Part shown: piece after piece, positions 26,405-35,969 of the stretch
How positions within the stretch are numbered: position 1 is the stretch's first letter
Layout of the letters: each line of letters begins with the position of its first letter
NCBI GenBank assembly: GCA_030448085.1
Contig: JAUJNU010000003.1
Span: 1-64,000, forward strand
Direction of reading: 5' to 3'
Source of the DNA: Actinomycetota bacterium
GTDB lineage: Bacteria > Actinomycetota > UBA4738 > CADDZG01 > WHSQ01
DNA: 64,000 bases
Made by a program: the position numbers and the translations under genes
Notes under the pieces: generated by a model
The model's input: the letters and a program-made list of their open reading frames with translations, nothing else
The model's database searches: none
Told to the model about the DNA's origin: nothing

Positions 26405-27312
26405 ATGACCGAGCAGGCGATATCCGTTTCCGATCTCCGCATGTCCTACGGCCCCCTAGAGGCCGTTCGAGGGGTGTCGTTCGAGGTCGCGGCGGGCGAG
26501 GTGTTCGCCCTCTTGGGCCCGAACGGGGCCGGGAAGACGACGACGGTGGAGATCCTCGAGGGTTACCGGCAGCGCACGTCCGGGGAGGCGCGCGTACTCG
26601 GCCATGACCCCGGCAAGGGCGAGAGGGCCTTCAGGGAGAGGATCGGGGTGGTGCTGCAGGAGACCGGCGTCGAGCCGTTCCTCACCGTGGCTGAGGTGAT
26701 CGACATGTACCGCGGCTACTACCCCCACCCCGGCCGGTCGACGAGGTCATAGAGGTCGTTGGCCTCGGCGACAAGCGACACACGAGGGTGATGAAACTAT
26801 CGGGGGCCCAGCAGAGAAGGCTCGACGTCGCCGTCGGGCTGGCCGGCGATCCCGACCTCCTCTTCCTCGACGAGCCGACAACGAGGTTTCGACCCCTCGG
26901 CGCGCCGGAGCGCGTGGGAGATGGTCCAGAACCTGAAAGCACTCGGTAAGACGGTGTTCTCACGACCCATTACATGGACGAAGCGCAGCACTCGCGGACC
27001 GGGTGGCTCTGATCGTGGGCGGCAAGATAGTGGCCGAGGGCAAACCCTCCGAGCTCGGGGGCTCGCAGAAGGACGTCACCTCGATCACCTTCCAGACCCA
27101 TCCGGAGGCCTCGCTGCCCCCGGCCCTCGAGCAGGACTCGATCCGCAACGGCGGGGACGTGACGATCCGCACGAAACGGCCGTCACCCTCCACGCCTTGA
27201 CGACATGGGCCCGGGGGAGGACGTGGAGCTGAGGGGCCTGGCGGTGGCGAAGCCATCGCTCGAGGATGTCTACCTGGAGCTCACGAGACCTGCAGAGGCC
27301 GCAACGTCATGA
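26405..27312 (+). CDS. ABC transporter ATP-binding protein, frameshifted
   Basis: About 300 residues of the CcmA/drug-export type. Walker A LLGPNGAGKTTTVEILEG, Q-loop VLQETGVEPFLTVAE, signature KLSGAQQRRLDVAVGL (Ala in the usual second Gly position), Walker B DLLFLDEPTT, H-loop THYMDEAQ-like text and an extra C-terminal domain (VALIVGGKIVAEGKPSEL to EDVYLELTRP) common in natural-product and multidrug exporters. At least five shifts after 26740. The stop overlaps the permease ATG (ATGA), so the two form one exporter. First gene of the run leading to the esterases and the ATP-grasp protein. Confidence 0.82.
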
Positions 27313-28038
27313 GCACCCTCGCACTGACATTTCGTCAGGTCGCGTTCGAGAACCGCTCCTTCTGGCGGAACCCCGCCGCCGCTTTTCTTCGTCTTCCCTC
27401 ATGTTCCTGGTCATCTTCACGTTGCTGTTCGCCGACGACAGGCGTTTCTACGTTCTCTGCGATCGCTGCCTTCTCGGTGATCACGTCCTGCTACACGAAC
27501 GTTGCCATGAGCATCACGTTCTCCACCAGGACCAGGGGGTCCTGAAGCGGAAGTGGGCACGCCACTTCCCCTGTCCGCGCTCCTCGGCGGTCAGTTCCAT
27601 CCGCGTCGTTGCGGTCCTGCTCGTTGCCATCGTCACCGCGTTCGGCAAGCTCGTGTACGGCACGCCGGTGCCGCTGGACACCCTCCGGCGTTCCTGTTGA
27701 CCCTGGTGGTCGTGGGGGCCGCTTCCTTCGCCGCTATGGGACTCGCGGATCACCGGCTTGGTCCCCAACGCAGATGCGGCGCCTCCGGTGATCAACTTCT
27801 CGATCCTCCCGTTGCTATTCATCTCGGACATCTTCATCCCCACCGACAACCTTCCGTCGTGGCTGGACGCGTCGTCGACTTCTTCCCGATCCGGCACTTC
27901 TCGGAAGCCATGCAGGCCGCGTTCAACGGCTCCGGCCCGGACGCCTTCCGGTGGGGTGACCTCGCGGTCGTCGCTGCCTGGGAGTGGCCGGGGTGCTGGA
28001 TGGCGCTGCGGACTTTCACATGGGAGCCGCGCCGTTAG
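27309..28038 (+). CDS. ABC-2 type permease, frameshifted
   Basis: About 243 residues with six hydrophobic stretches spread over three frames: AFENRSFWRNPAAA (family N-terminal amphipathic helix), SLMFLVIFTLLFAD, SAIAAFSVITSCYTNVAMSI, VVAVLLVAIVTAFGKLVYG, LLTLVVVGAASFAAMGLA, VINFSILPLLFISDIFIP and DFFPIRHFSEAMQAAFNG. The order and the SxIFIP-type ending loop are those of ABC-2 exporters. At least five shifts. Partner of the preceding ATPase; substrate unknown but probably a product of the neighbouring esterase/ligase genes, by position only. Confidence 0.8.
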
Positions 28039-28041
28039 CCA

Positions 28042-29115
28042 CTTGACGTTCGCTCCCCGCTGGTCGAAGACGGCCGGATCGTCTTCTCCTTCCCCGACCC
28101 CGATCGCGACCTCGCCACGGTGCGTCTCAACCAGGAGATAGTCCGCCCCCGGTGCGGACCGGAGTTCACCTGGCGCGAGGACGAGGGCGCCTGGGCCTCG
28201 AGTCCTCCTGCGCCCCGACGCGGCCCGCATGGAGTACCAGTTCCAGCTCGTCCACGATGGCGGCGAGGAGGAGTTCATCCAGGATCCGGGGACCGCGCTG
28301 ACCGCTGAGGACGGCGTTCGGCGAAAAGTCGGTCCTGGAGCTCCCCGGTTACTCGAGGCCCGGATGGATCGACAGGGAGCCGAGCGACCACGGGCAGATG
28401 GAAAACCCTCGAGCTCCGCAGCCTGGGCCAGAGACGAAGGGTCTACACCGAGCTCTGGAGCCCCGGAGGGACCGACCCCGCGGAGTCATTGCCTCTCCTC
28501 ATCGCACACGACGGTCCCGACTACGCCCGCTTCGCGGGCCTTCACCGCATGCTTGCCATCGCCATCGAGGACGGACGGATCCCCAAGGTGAGAGCGGCAT
28601 TGGTCGGGGCCTTCGACAGAGACGAGACCTACTCGGCCTCCGCCGCCTACTCCAGAGCCCTGGCCCACGAGATCCTTCCACAGCTCCTGGATCGCGCCCC
28701 CACCCCGCACGGCAGGACCATGAGGATCGGGATCGGGGCGAGCCTGGGAGCTCTCGCGCTGCTCCACGCGCATCGCAGGAGCCCCGCTACCTTCGGTGCC
28801 CTCTACCTGCAATCGGGGAGCTACTTCCGGCAGCGGTACGACAAGCAGGAATCGGGCTTCCGGCGGTTCAGGCGCATCTCCCGCTTCATGGGCGAGGCGC
28901 TGAGCGCACCGGAATGGGCGCACCCGATCTCGCTCGTCCTCACTTGCGGGACGGTGGAGGAGAACCTCGCCAACAACAGGGCCACCGCGGCGGCCCTCGA
29001 GCGGCAGGGGTACGACGTGAAGATGGTCGAGAACCGGGACGCACACAACTGGGTCGGGTGGCGAGATACCTTCGACCCTCACCTCATCGACCTGATCGCG
29101 AGGATGTGGGCATGA
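28042..29115 (+). CDS. enterochelin-esterase-like alpha/beta hydrolase (esterase D family)
   Basis: About 355 residues. The N-terminal 130 (VRLNQEIVRPRCG, MEYQFQLVHDGG, FIQDPGT) resemble the immunoglobulin-like domain that precedes the catalytic part of Fes-type esterases and need about three shifts. The catalytic part is intact from about 28480: LPLLIAHDGPDYA, VRAALVGAFDRDETYSASAA, GIGASLGALALLHAH with nucleophile Ser in GASLG, and SGSYFRQRYD. The late AHNWVGWRD supplies the catalytic His. It begins directly after the permease stop, with no clear start codon (TTG at 28043 possible), and its own stop overlaps the next ATG. Confidence 0.82.
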
Positions 29116-29852
29116 GGAGGGACAGCGTGATGCTTGATGCCCCTTCCATCGGAGGAGCGGGCGAGGTCTTCGCATACGGCCATTACGGGCGGCCCCTGCT
29201 CGTCTTCCCCTCTCAGCAGGGCCGGGCCTTCGACTACGAAGAGCGCGGCATGATCGATTCGATCGCACACCTCATCGACGCGGGCAAGGTCAAGGTCTAT
29301 TGCGTCGACAGCTTCGACGCAAGGAGCTGGGACCTCGAGGGGGCCTCTCTCGAGGAGAGGGCGCTGAAGCACGGACTGTACGAGGAGTGGATCGTGGGGC
29401 AGGTGGTCCCCTTCATCCAAGCCGACAGCGGCGGGGCCACCGAGATCATCGTCACAGGCTGCAGCCTCGGCGCCTTCCATGCGGCTAACTTCGCCCTGAA
29501 ACGCGCCGACCTGTTCCCCCTCGCCATCTGCCAGAGCGGGATCTACGACATGTCACATCTGGCCGGTGGGGAGCGAGGGGACGCCTTCTACTTCAGCAAT
29601 CCGGTCGACTACGTCGGAAACATGCAGGGGGACCATCTCGACTGGCTCCGCGGCCGGGTGAGCCTGGTGCTCGTGTGCGGGCAGGGGATGTGGGAGGACA
29701 CCACCGGCGCCCTCCAGAGCACGAAGCGGTTCGCCGGGATACTGGCGGCCAAAGGGATCCGGCACGAGATGGACCTGTGGGGGCACGACGTCCCTCACGA
29801 CTGGCCCTCGTGGAGGAACCAGATCGCCCACCATCTCCCGCGCTTCGTTTGA
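29112..29852 (+). CDS. alpha/beta hydrolase, putative esterase
   Basis: 246 residues, undisturbed. An N-terminal strand pair is followed by YGRPLLVFPSQQGRAFDYEE, VKVYCVDSFDARSW, nucleophile elbow IIVTGCSLGAFHAANFAL (GCSLG), FPLAICQSGIYDMS, an acid-containing VLVCGQGMWEDTT and the catalytic His in LWGHDVPHDWPSW. The family is that of the esterase D/S-formylglutathione hydrolase-like proteins often found next to ATP-grasp genes. It is cytoplasmic, without a signal. The ATG overlaps the preceding esterase stop (ATGA). Its pairing with a Fes-like esterase and a ligase suggests it cleaves or transfers an ester or amide in one product. Confidence 0.85.
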   Translation: MRRDSVMLDAPSIGGAGEVFAYGHYGRPLLVFPSQQGRAFDYEERGMIDSIAHLIDAGKVKVYCVDSFDARSWDLEGASLEERALKHGLYEEWIVGQVVPFIQADSGGATEIIVTGCSLGAFHAANFALKRADLFPLAICQSGIYDMSHLAGGERGDAFYFSNPVDYVGNMQGDHLDWLRGRVSLVLVCGQGMWEDTTGALQSTKRFAGILAAKGIRHEMDLWGHDVPHDWPSWRNQIAHHLPRFV

Positions 29853-29919
29853 TGCCCGCCTTCATCCACACGCCCGTCCACGTCAAGCTCATTCGTCCAC
29901 CGCGCCTAGGAGGGTCGTG

Positions 29920-31167
29920 ATGCCTAACCATCTGATCGGGCTGATGCTCGGGGCCGAGGAGGATTGGCCCACCGCATACGAGGCCCTGATGCGCCGGTTC
30001 AACCCCACGATCACCTACAGGGGCCAGACGCACACGTTCTCGACGGAGCGGGTGACGCACGAGCCGTTCGACCTGAGGGCGACGCCCCGGTACTCGCTCG
30101 TGATCGACAGGCTCGCTCACTGGTACTCGCTGTCGAGGGAGTGGCTGAAGAAGGTGGCGCTGATGGACAGGGTCTACCTCCTGAACTCCCCCTTCACGTT
30201 CCAGGCGATGGAGAAGCACGCCGCCTACTGCGCCATGAGGCGCCTCGGGCTCAAGGTTCCCGAGACGTGGATGATCCCCCACAAGGTCGGGCCGTCCGAC
30301 GAGCGTTACCCGTATACCTCGAGCAAGTACGCACAGCCTTTCGACCTGCCCCAGATCGCCGAGCAGATCGGCTATCCCCTCTTCATGAAACCGTTCGACG
30401 GGGGGGCGTGGGTGGGCGTCACGAAGATCGACGGCCCCGAGGAATTGAAGAAGGGATACGACGAGTCGGGCACCCGACTCATGCACCTGCAGAAGTCGGT
30501 CGACAACTTCGACGTCTTCGTCAGGAGCCTCTCGATCGGCGCTGAGACCCTGGTCATGAAGTTCGAGCCGGACCGGCCGATGTTCGACCGCTACCAGGTC
30601 GCCCACGACTTCCTCAGCCCGGAAACGGGCAAAGAAGTGATCGCTATCGGCAAGCTCGTGAACGCCTTCTTCAGGTGGGAGTTCAACTCGTGCGAGACCC
30701 TCGTGAGGGGCGAGGAGGTCTACCCGATCGACTACGCGAACGCGGCCCCCGACGTATCGATAACGAGCCTCCACTACTACTTCCCCTGGGCGATCAGGAC
30801 CCTGCTGAAGTGGACGATCTTCTGCACCGTCACGAGCCGAAAGGTGCACGTAGATCAGGACACCGCCAGGTACTTCGAGATAGCCGACAAAGACGACCTG
30901 TCCTATGAGGAGAAGCTGGGCGAGTACATGAAGCTCGCCTGCTCCTTCTTCGACCTCGACGAATACGAGGAGTTCTGCGAGCAGCACCTTCAGGGGATAG
31001 ACGAGGCGGTCGTGGAGTTCATCGCCAGCGAGGAGTTCGACAGGATCCTCGTCGATACGGTGGTAGCGACCTTCCCGCCCCACGAGCACGAGAGGTTCAT
31101 CGCTCATTACCGGGGGCTCCTCGGCGCCTGGGTCAAGGACCAGCCTGCCTCCGCGCCCACGGGATAG
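29920..31167 (+). CDS. ATP-grasp family ligase
   Basis: 415 residues; ATG at 29920 with AGGAGGG before it (a GTG directly upstream is in frame). The N-terminal third (LIGLMLGAEEDWPTAYEAL) is a pre-ATP-grasp fold. The ATP-grasp core has MEKHAAYCAMRRLGLKVPET, the lysine segment GYPLFMKPFDGGAWVGVTKI, the hinge ETLVMKFEPDRPMFDRY and metal-binding YPIDYANAAPDVSI (D-x-N type). ATP-grasp enzymes join a carboxylate to an amine or thiol through an acyl phosphate. The C-terminal 100 residues are charged and helical. Closest known types are RimK-like or peptide-forming; the substrate pair is unknown. It ends the plus-strand run and faces an MFS exporter. Confidence 0.87.
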   Translation: MPNHLIGLMLGAEEDWPTAYEALMRRFNPTITYRGQTHTFSTERVTHEPFDLRATPRYSLVIDRLAHWYSLSREWLKKVALMDRVYLLNSPFTFQAMEKHAAYCAMRRLGLKVPETWMIPHKVGPSDERYPYTSSKYAQPFDLPQIAEQIGYPLFMKPFDGGAWVGVTKIDGPEELKKGYDESGTRLMHLQKSVDNFDVFVRSLSIGAETLVMKFEPDRPMFDRYQVAHDFLSPETGKEVIAIGKLVNAFFRWEFNSCETLVRGEEVYPIDYANAAPDVSITSLHYYFPWAIRTLLKWTIFCTVTSRKVHVDQDTARYFEIADKDDLSYEEKLGEYMKLACSFFDLDEYEEFCEQHLQGIDEAVVEFIASEEFDRILVDTVVATFPPHEHERFIAHYRGLLGAWVKDQPASAPTG

Positions 31168-31173
31168 GGCCGG

Positions 31174-32445
31174 TCAGCCCGGGAGCGGCTCCTCCACCGG
31201 CCCCTGGCGGGTGTAGCCCTTGAGGGCCGGGATGCCATAGGCGACCGCCGCCGTTCCGATGAGGCAGGCGATCCCGCCGACCGCCACCGATGGCCCGGCG
31301 CCGACCAAGCCGGCCAGGAGACCGGCCTCGAGGTCCCCCACCCGCGGCCCCCCCGTCACGACCATGATGTTGACCGAAGTGACTCGCCCTCGCAGGCTGT
31401 CGGGCGTCTCTTGCAGCAGCATCGTCCCGCGGAAGATCGCGCTCACCACGTCCGCCGCGCCCGCGAGAGCGAGGAAGAAAAGCGTGAGGGGAAGGCTCCA
31501 CAAAGAGAGACCGGCCAGCGTGATCGCTCCGCCCCACGCCACCACCGAAGCGATCACCGCCAAGCCCTGCCGGCGGACACGAGTTACCCAGCCCCCAGCC
31601 AGCGCCGCCAGGAGGGCCCCCACGGACGGGGCTGCGTAGAGGAACCCGACGCCTCCCGCGCCGATCTTGAAAACCTCGTCGGCAAGAGCGGGGAACACAG
31701 CGCGCGGCATCCCGAAGATCATCGCCACGAGGTCGATCACGAAGATCGATAGGAGCAGCGGAGTCCTGAAGGCGAAGCTGAGGCCCTCCTTGATAGCGGC
31801 GATGCCTCCCCGCTCCTCCCCCGGCTCGGGCGCCGATGAAGGGACCCAGCGCAAGGAGACTTGCGCGGCCACGAAGGTAAGGGCGTCGATCATGTAGACC
31901 CAGCCGAGGTCGAAGTTGGCGATCATCACGCCCCCGACCGCCGGACCGACGATCTGCGTGGTCTGGAAAGCGACCTGGCGAAGAGCCATGGCGGCCGGAA
32001 GCTGGTCCTCGCGGATGAGGCCCGGCATGATCGCGCTGCGCGCCGGCCGGTCGATGGCACTGAGGGATGAGGCGATGGCGGTGATCAAGTAGATCGAAGG
32101 AAGGGACGCGCTGCCGGAGAAGGTCAGTAGCCCAAGCGCCACCGAGGTGAGCAGCAGACCGATATTGGCGCGAGCCACAACACGCCTGCGATCGACCGCG
32201 TCTGCGTAGGCGCCGCCGAGGATGGAGAAGGCGATCAGAGGGATCACCTCGACCAAACCGATCAGACCCACCGCGACCGTCGACCCGGTGAGTCTGTACA
32301 CCTGCCACGGGACGGCGACGAACCGCATCTGCGTCCCTATCAACGAAACCACCTGCCCGAGCCATAGAGCCCGATACGCCTTGGACTCGCGCAGGGGGGA
32401 GATGTCGAGGGCCAGAGCTTTTGCCCCGGCTACACGCCTGCTCAC
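31174..32445 (-). CDS. MFS transporter, EntS-like (MFS_3)
   Basis: 423 residues with 12 predicted membrane helices. LWLGQVVSLIGTQMRFVAVPWQVY in helix 1, AYADAVDRRRVVARANI as the helix 2-3 loop signature, and SAIDRPARSAIMPGLI in the next loop are typical of the EntS/MFS_3 exporter group (enterobactin and drug efflux). It is convergent with the ATP-grasp gene, six bases apart, so it is not in that operon, but export of the same product is a fair guess. GTG start at 32445. Confidence 0.88.
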   Translation of the reverse strand: MSRRVAGAKALALDISPLRESKAYRALWLGQVVSLIGTQMRFVAVPWQVYRLTGSTVAVGLIGLVEVIPLIAFSILGGAYADAVDRRRVVARANIGLLLTSVALGLLTFSGSASLPSIYLITAIASSLSAIDRPARSAIMPGLIREDQLPAAMALRQVAFQTTQIVGPAVGGVMIANFDLGWVYMIDALTFVAAQVSLRWVPSSAPEPGEERGGIAAIKEGLSFAFRTPLLLSIFVIDLVAMIFGMPRAVFPALADEVFKIGAGGVGFLYAAPSVGALLAALAGGWVTRVRRQGLAVIASVVAWGGAITLAGLSLWSLPLTLFFLALAGAADVVSAIFRGTMLLQETPDSLRGRVTSVNIMVVTGGPRVGDLEAGLLAGLVGAGPSVAVGGIACLIGTAAVAYGIPALKGYTRQGPVEEPLPG

Positions 32446-32455
32446 GGGATGTTCG

Positions 32456-33445
32456 TCAGTATTTGATGTGCGAAAACTGCGAGATCTTCTCTGTGTTGTG
32501 GAGAGCGTCGATCAAGCGAACGGTCCCGGACCGGTGCCTCATCACGATCGACTGGGTCAAGGCGCTCTCCCCTCTGTAGCGAACCCCGTTCACCAGATCT
32601 CCATCGGTCACCCCGGTGGCTGCGAAGAACACGTCGTCGCCTGAGACGAGGTCGTCCGTGGTCAGCACCTTGTCGAGGTCGTAACCCATCGACTCGGCGG
32701 CGGCCCGCTCCTCCTCGTTGCGAGGCCAGAGCCGTCCCTGGATCACGCCGCCGAGGCACTTGATCGCCGCGGCCGCGATCACCCCTTCCGGCGTGCCCCC
32801 GATACCGACCAGCATGTCGACCCCCGAAGCATCGCGGGCTGCTGCGATCCCACCGGCCACGTCCCCGTCCGATATGAACTTGATACGCGCCCCCGCCTCG
32901 CGGACTTCCTTCACGATCTGCTCGTGGCGGGGGCGATCGAGGATGACGACGGTGAGGTCGTCGATGGCCGTCTTCTTGACCTTCGACAAGCGCGCCAGGT
33001 TCTCGGCGATCGGCGCTTCCAGATCGATGACGTCATGGGCTTCCGGACCGGCTGCGATCTTCTCCATGTACACGCAGGGGCCGGGATCGAACATGGTGCC
33101 GCGCTCGGCGATGGCCACGACCGCCAGGGCGCCGTTCATGCCCTTAGCGGTGAGAGTCGTGCCGTCTATCGGGTCGACCGCAACGTCAACAACCGGAGGC
33201 TCCCCATTCCCGATGCGCTCGCCGTTGTAGAGCATCGGCGCGTTGTCCTTCTCTCCCTCGCCGATGACGACGGTCCCGTCCATCGTGACCGTGTCGAGAA
33301 GCAGCCGCATGGCGTCGACAGCCGCCCCGTCCGCAGCCTCTTTATCGCCGCGGCCCATCCACTTGGCGGCTGCGAGGGCCGCTGCCTCCGTGACCCGGAC
33401 CAGCTCCAGGGCCAGGTTCCGGTCAGGCCCCATGGAATCAGCCAA
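32456..33445 (-). CDS. glpX: class II fructose-1,6-bisphosphatase
   Basis: Gluconeogenic phosphatase producing fructose 6-phosphate; main FBPase of Actinomycetota. 329 residues, normal. Motifs: [13 protein letters not shown] and [12 protein letters not shown] (metal ligands), [47 protein letters not shown] and [19 protein letters not shown]. The TTG start at 33445 follows AGGGAG at a good distance. It sits between the MFS gene (10 bp) and the transpeptidase gene (20 bp) on the same strand, so transcripts may run through. Confidence 0.95.
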   Translation of the reverse strand: MADSMGPDRNLALELVRVTEAAALAAAKWMGRGDKEAADGAAVDAMRLLLDTVTMDGTVVIGEGEKDNAPMLYNGERIGNGEPPVVDVAVDPIDGTTLTAKGMNGALAVVAIAERGTMFDPGPCVYMEKIAAGPEAHDVIDLEAPIAENLARLSKVKKTAIDDLTVVILDRPRHEQIVKEVREAGARIKFISDGDVAGGIAAARDASGVDMLVGIGGTPEGVIAAAAIKCLGGVIQGRLWPRNEEERAAAESMGYDLDKVLTTDDLVSGDDVFFAATGVTDGDLVNGVRYRGESALTQSIVMRHRSGTVRLIDALHNTEKISQFSHIKY

Positions 33446-33465
33446 CAGTGCTCCCTAGGTAAGCG

Positions 33466-34743
33466 TTAGTCGTGGACGTAGACGTACCTGCCGACCGGGT
33501 TCCGGTCGAAGAACGGCAGCGATACGTACATCGGCAGCCTCACGCAGCCGTGGCTAGCGGGGTGGGTGGGAACCGATTTGCTCCCGTGGAAGGCATAGCC
33601 CCCGATGAAATAGAGGGGGTTGTAGAGCACGCCGAGGCGGCCGTGTCTCTCACCTCGGATCTTCCGTTGGATGGTGAACTCACCCCTCGGCGTGTGAGCC
33701 TTGTAGGTCTCCCCATCCACCGTGTAGTACTCCTCGTTCCCCGAGGACATGGGAAGGGTGTTGAGGACCTTGCCGTTCCTCACCTCGAACACCACCTGCC
33801 GGGAGATGTCGACGTTCAACATGTCGTCCCGGCCCCTGGTCGTGACCCGGGGCCGGTGAGAGGTGGCTATCGCCGTCATCTGCTTGGGGGTGACGACACC
33901 ATCTCGACGCAACTTGTGAACCTTCTCGAAGGCATAGGTCGCTTGAAGCGTCTTGTACCCGAAGGTCCCGTCGGGAGCCCCGGCCGGGTAGGTCTTGGCC
34001 CGTAGGGCCTTCTGAAGGTACGTGACCTCCGCCCCCGTTGAGCCCGAGCGGAGCGTCACGTCCCACCGGATGGGGTGGGCGCTCTCGAGCCGCCCCAGGG
34101 TTCTGAGGTTGTAGCCCTTCCTGCGCAGCCCGTCGATGATCCTCGGAAGCGCCCTCCTGTTGCTCGGCTTCCACAGCTCCAAGCCGACGATCGCCCCGGG
34201 CTGGACGTTCCGCACCACCCTGCGGGCCACGCTGCGTGCCTTTCCCCAACCGCCCTTATAGGTCCATCTGACGGAGCGGTACCCGAGGGAGCCGGCGACC
34301 TGAAGGACCCGTAGGTCCCGCACGCCCTGAGGCGCCCTCAGGAACGGCCGGCTGCCGATCCCGAGATCGGCCAGCGCGTCCTCGCCTCGGAGGATCGATG
34401 ACCTCAAGGCATCGTTGCCGAGGCGGGTGAACAAGGTCCTGTTCCACCCTCTGTTCCCGAAATCGTGACCGGCCCGGCTCATCCTGCGGACCCTCGCCTG
34501 ATGCCGCCTCACCCAGGCACCGTGCATGAAGAAGGAGGCTCGTGCCTGCTTGCGCTCCAGGTCCGAGAGGACGTTGTCCAGGGCTACCCGCTTGGCGACC
34601 CCTTCGAAGGTGAGGAAGGCGACCTTCTCTCTCGGGCCCACGACCCATTCGCTGGGCGGCAGCCCGGCCGCCGCGGGCACAGCTGGGAGTGCCAAGAGGG
34701 CCGAGATGAGGGTCGTCGCCAGGACGCCGCGGACGGTGCGCAT
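33466..34743 (-). CDS. degenerate polysaccharide deacetylase fused to L,D-transpeptidase
   Basis: 425 residues. Signal peptide (1-26, PAVPAAAG). Residues 38-220 follow the NodB fold (KVAFLTFEG, ARASFFMHGAWVRRH, RAGHDFGNRGWN, FLRAPQGVRD, LPRIIDGLRRKGYNLRTLG), but the metal residues are gone: canonical TFDDG is TFEG at 45-48 and the HxxxH pair is R98/N101. Residues 230-295 are a peptidoglycan-binding helix bundle (GAEVTYLQKALRA). Residues 300-425 are a YkuD domain with HPASHGCVRLP (nucleophile C400), which makes 3-3 peptide crosslinks or attaches proteins to peptidoglycan. The first domain may now bind glycan only. A TACACT box lies nine bases before the start. Confidence 0.9.
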   Translation of the reverse strand: MRTVRGVLATTLISALLALPAVPAAAGLPPSEWVVGPREKVAFLTFEGVAKRVALDNVLSDLERKQARASFFMHGAWVRRHQARVRRMSRAGHDFGNRGWNRTLFTRLGNDALRSSILRGEDALADLGIGSRPFLRAPQGVRDLRVLQVAGSLGYRSVRWTYKGGWGKARSVARRVVRNVQPGAIVGLELWKPSNRRALPRIIDGLRRKGYNLRTLGRLESAHPIRWDVTLRSGSTGAEVTYLQKALRAKTYPAGAPDGTFGYKTLQATYAFEKVHKLRRDGVVTPKQMTAIATSHRPRVTTRGRDDMLNVDISRQVVFEVRNGKVLNTLPMSSGNEEYYTVDGETYKAHTPRGEFTIQRKIRGERHGRLGVLYNPLYFIGGYAFHGSKSVPTHPASHGCVRLPMYVSLPFFDRNPVGRYVYVHD

Positions 34744-34752
34744 GTGGCCGGG

Positions 34753-34758
34753 AGTGTA
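34753..34758 (-). promoter_or_regulatory. leaderless-type -10 element of the transpeptidase gene
   Basis: TACACT on the minus strand, nine bases before the ATG at 34743, giving this gene its own promoter behind the dehydrogenase-like gene. Confidence 0.4.
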
Positions 34759-34761
34759 CCG

Positions 34762-35969
34762 CTACCGCGGCCTGCGCCGCCCCAGGACGACGACGGCAAC
34801 CAGCAGGATCGCCCCTCCCAGTACCGCAAACACGGCGGTCAGAAGGCCCCCCGATCCGCTCCCGCCCCCGGAACCAGCGAATGACGGGGGAGGGGAAGCG
34901 TCACGCTTCTGCCTGAGAGGGAGCAGCTTCACCGCGCTCGGGGTCGAGTAATAGAGGCCTTCGGGCCCCCATGCCAGCCCCACCACCCCCTCGTCATCCG
35001 ACAGGATCCGCTCGTCGGAGAGCGCTTGCTCTCGATCTGGGTCGAGCTCCACCCGGTGGATGGAGCCTTCTGCAAAGCTTCCGAAGAAAAGGTCCCCGGC
35101 GACGGGGGCCGGCGCGTCTTCGGACGCGAAGGTGATGCCCGTCGGCACGATCACCTCCTCGTAGGAGAGGACCGGGTCGCTACACTCGATCCCCGACCCC
35201 GTCGCAGAACGGCCCGCTGACCTCCGGCCACCCGTAGTTGCCCCCGGCCTCGATGCGGTTGATCTCGTCGAAGGACTCGGGCCCGTTCTCGGACACCCAG
35301 GGTGTTCCCGTCAGGGGGTCCACCGTCAGGCCGAACGGGTTGCGGTGACCCACGGAGAAAGATGGGGTGTCGGGCCAGGGATTGTCCCGGGGCACCCCGC
35401 CCTCGGGCGTGAAGCGGTACACCTTTCCTCCGAGCACCTGGGGGTCCTGCGCCTTACCGGAGTCGTGCTGCTCACCGTGGGAGACCAGCAGCATCCCCGA
35501 CCGGTCGAAGGCGACGCCGCCCCCATTGTGATAGCCGGACGCGTCCAGACCTTCGACGATCCGCTCTGGCTCTCCGCCGTCGGTAGGCACCCGCCAGATC
35601 GCGTTCGAGTCCCCGGAGGGGGCCGTCGCGAACACCTAGACGGCCGGGTCGGCGTCTCCAGGCGGAACGGCGATCCCCAGGAGCCCCGCCTCCCCCACGG
35701 TCGTTGTGGGGATCTCCGCCAGCGGTTCCTCGATCAGCCGGCCACCTTCAACGACGCGGATGCGCCCGGGGCGTTCCGTGATGAACATCCTGTCCCCCGC
35801 GAAAGCGATGCCGACGGGGAAGTTGAGGTCGCTCACCACGATCACGGGCTCGGCTTCGAAAGGAAGCGGCGCGGACTGAGGAGCGGCCGAGGCCACGGCC
35901 GTCCCTGCGAGGATCAGCCCCAGGACGAGGCTCAGTCGCGCCGCTGCTACGGCGACGACTTCTCCTCAT
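34762..35969 (-). CDS. PQQ-dependent sugar dehydrogenase-like protein, membrane-anchored, disrupted
   Basis: Glucose/sorbosone dehydrogenase-type six-bladed propeller: LNFPVGIAFAGDRMFITERP, GEAGLLGIAVPPGDAD, YHNGGGVAFDRSGMLLVSHG, GGKVYRFTPEGGVPRDNPW, SVGHRNPFGLTVDPLTG, WVSENGPESFDEINRIEAGG and GDLFFGSFAEGSIHRVELD. The ATG at 35969 overlaps the end of the DUF3105 gene and, with one shift, gives an Arg-rich signal peptide (LSLVLGLILAGTAVASA). A TAG at 35637 replaces an expected Tyr codon, and another shift lies near 35180. The protein ends in a Gly/Ser linker, a membrane helix (LLTAVFAVLGGAILLVAVVV) and RRRPR, so it is anchored outside. Substrate unknown. Confidence 0.8.

Noticed and set aside
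25292..26752. 486-codon open frame on the plus strand running into the ABC gene
   Set aside because: Its first 370 codons are antisense to the acyl-CoA dehydrogenase; only the last part is the ABC ATPase, which starts at 26405.
29593..31107. 504-codon open frame on the minus strand opposite the ATP-grasp gene
   Set aside because: It is antisense to the ATP-grasp ligase and esterase, has no family motif and no ribosome site.
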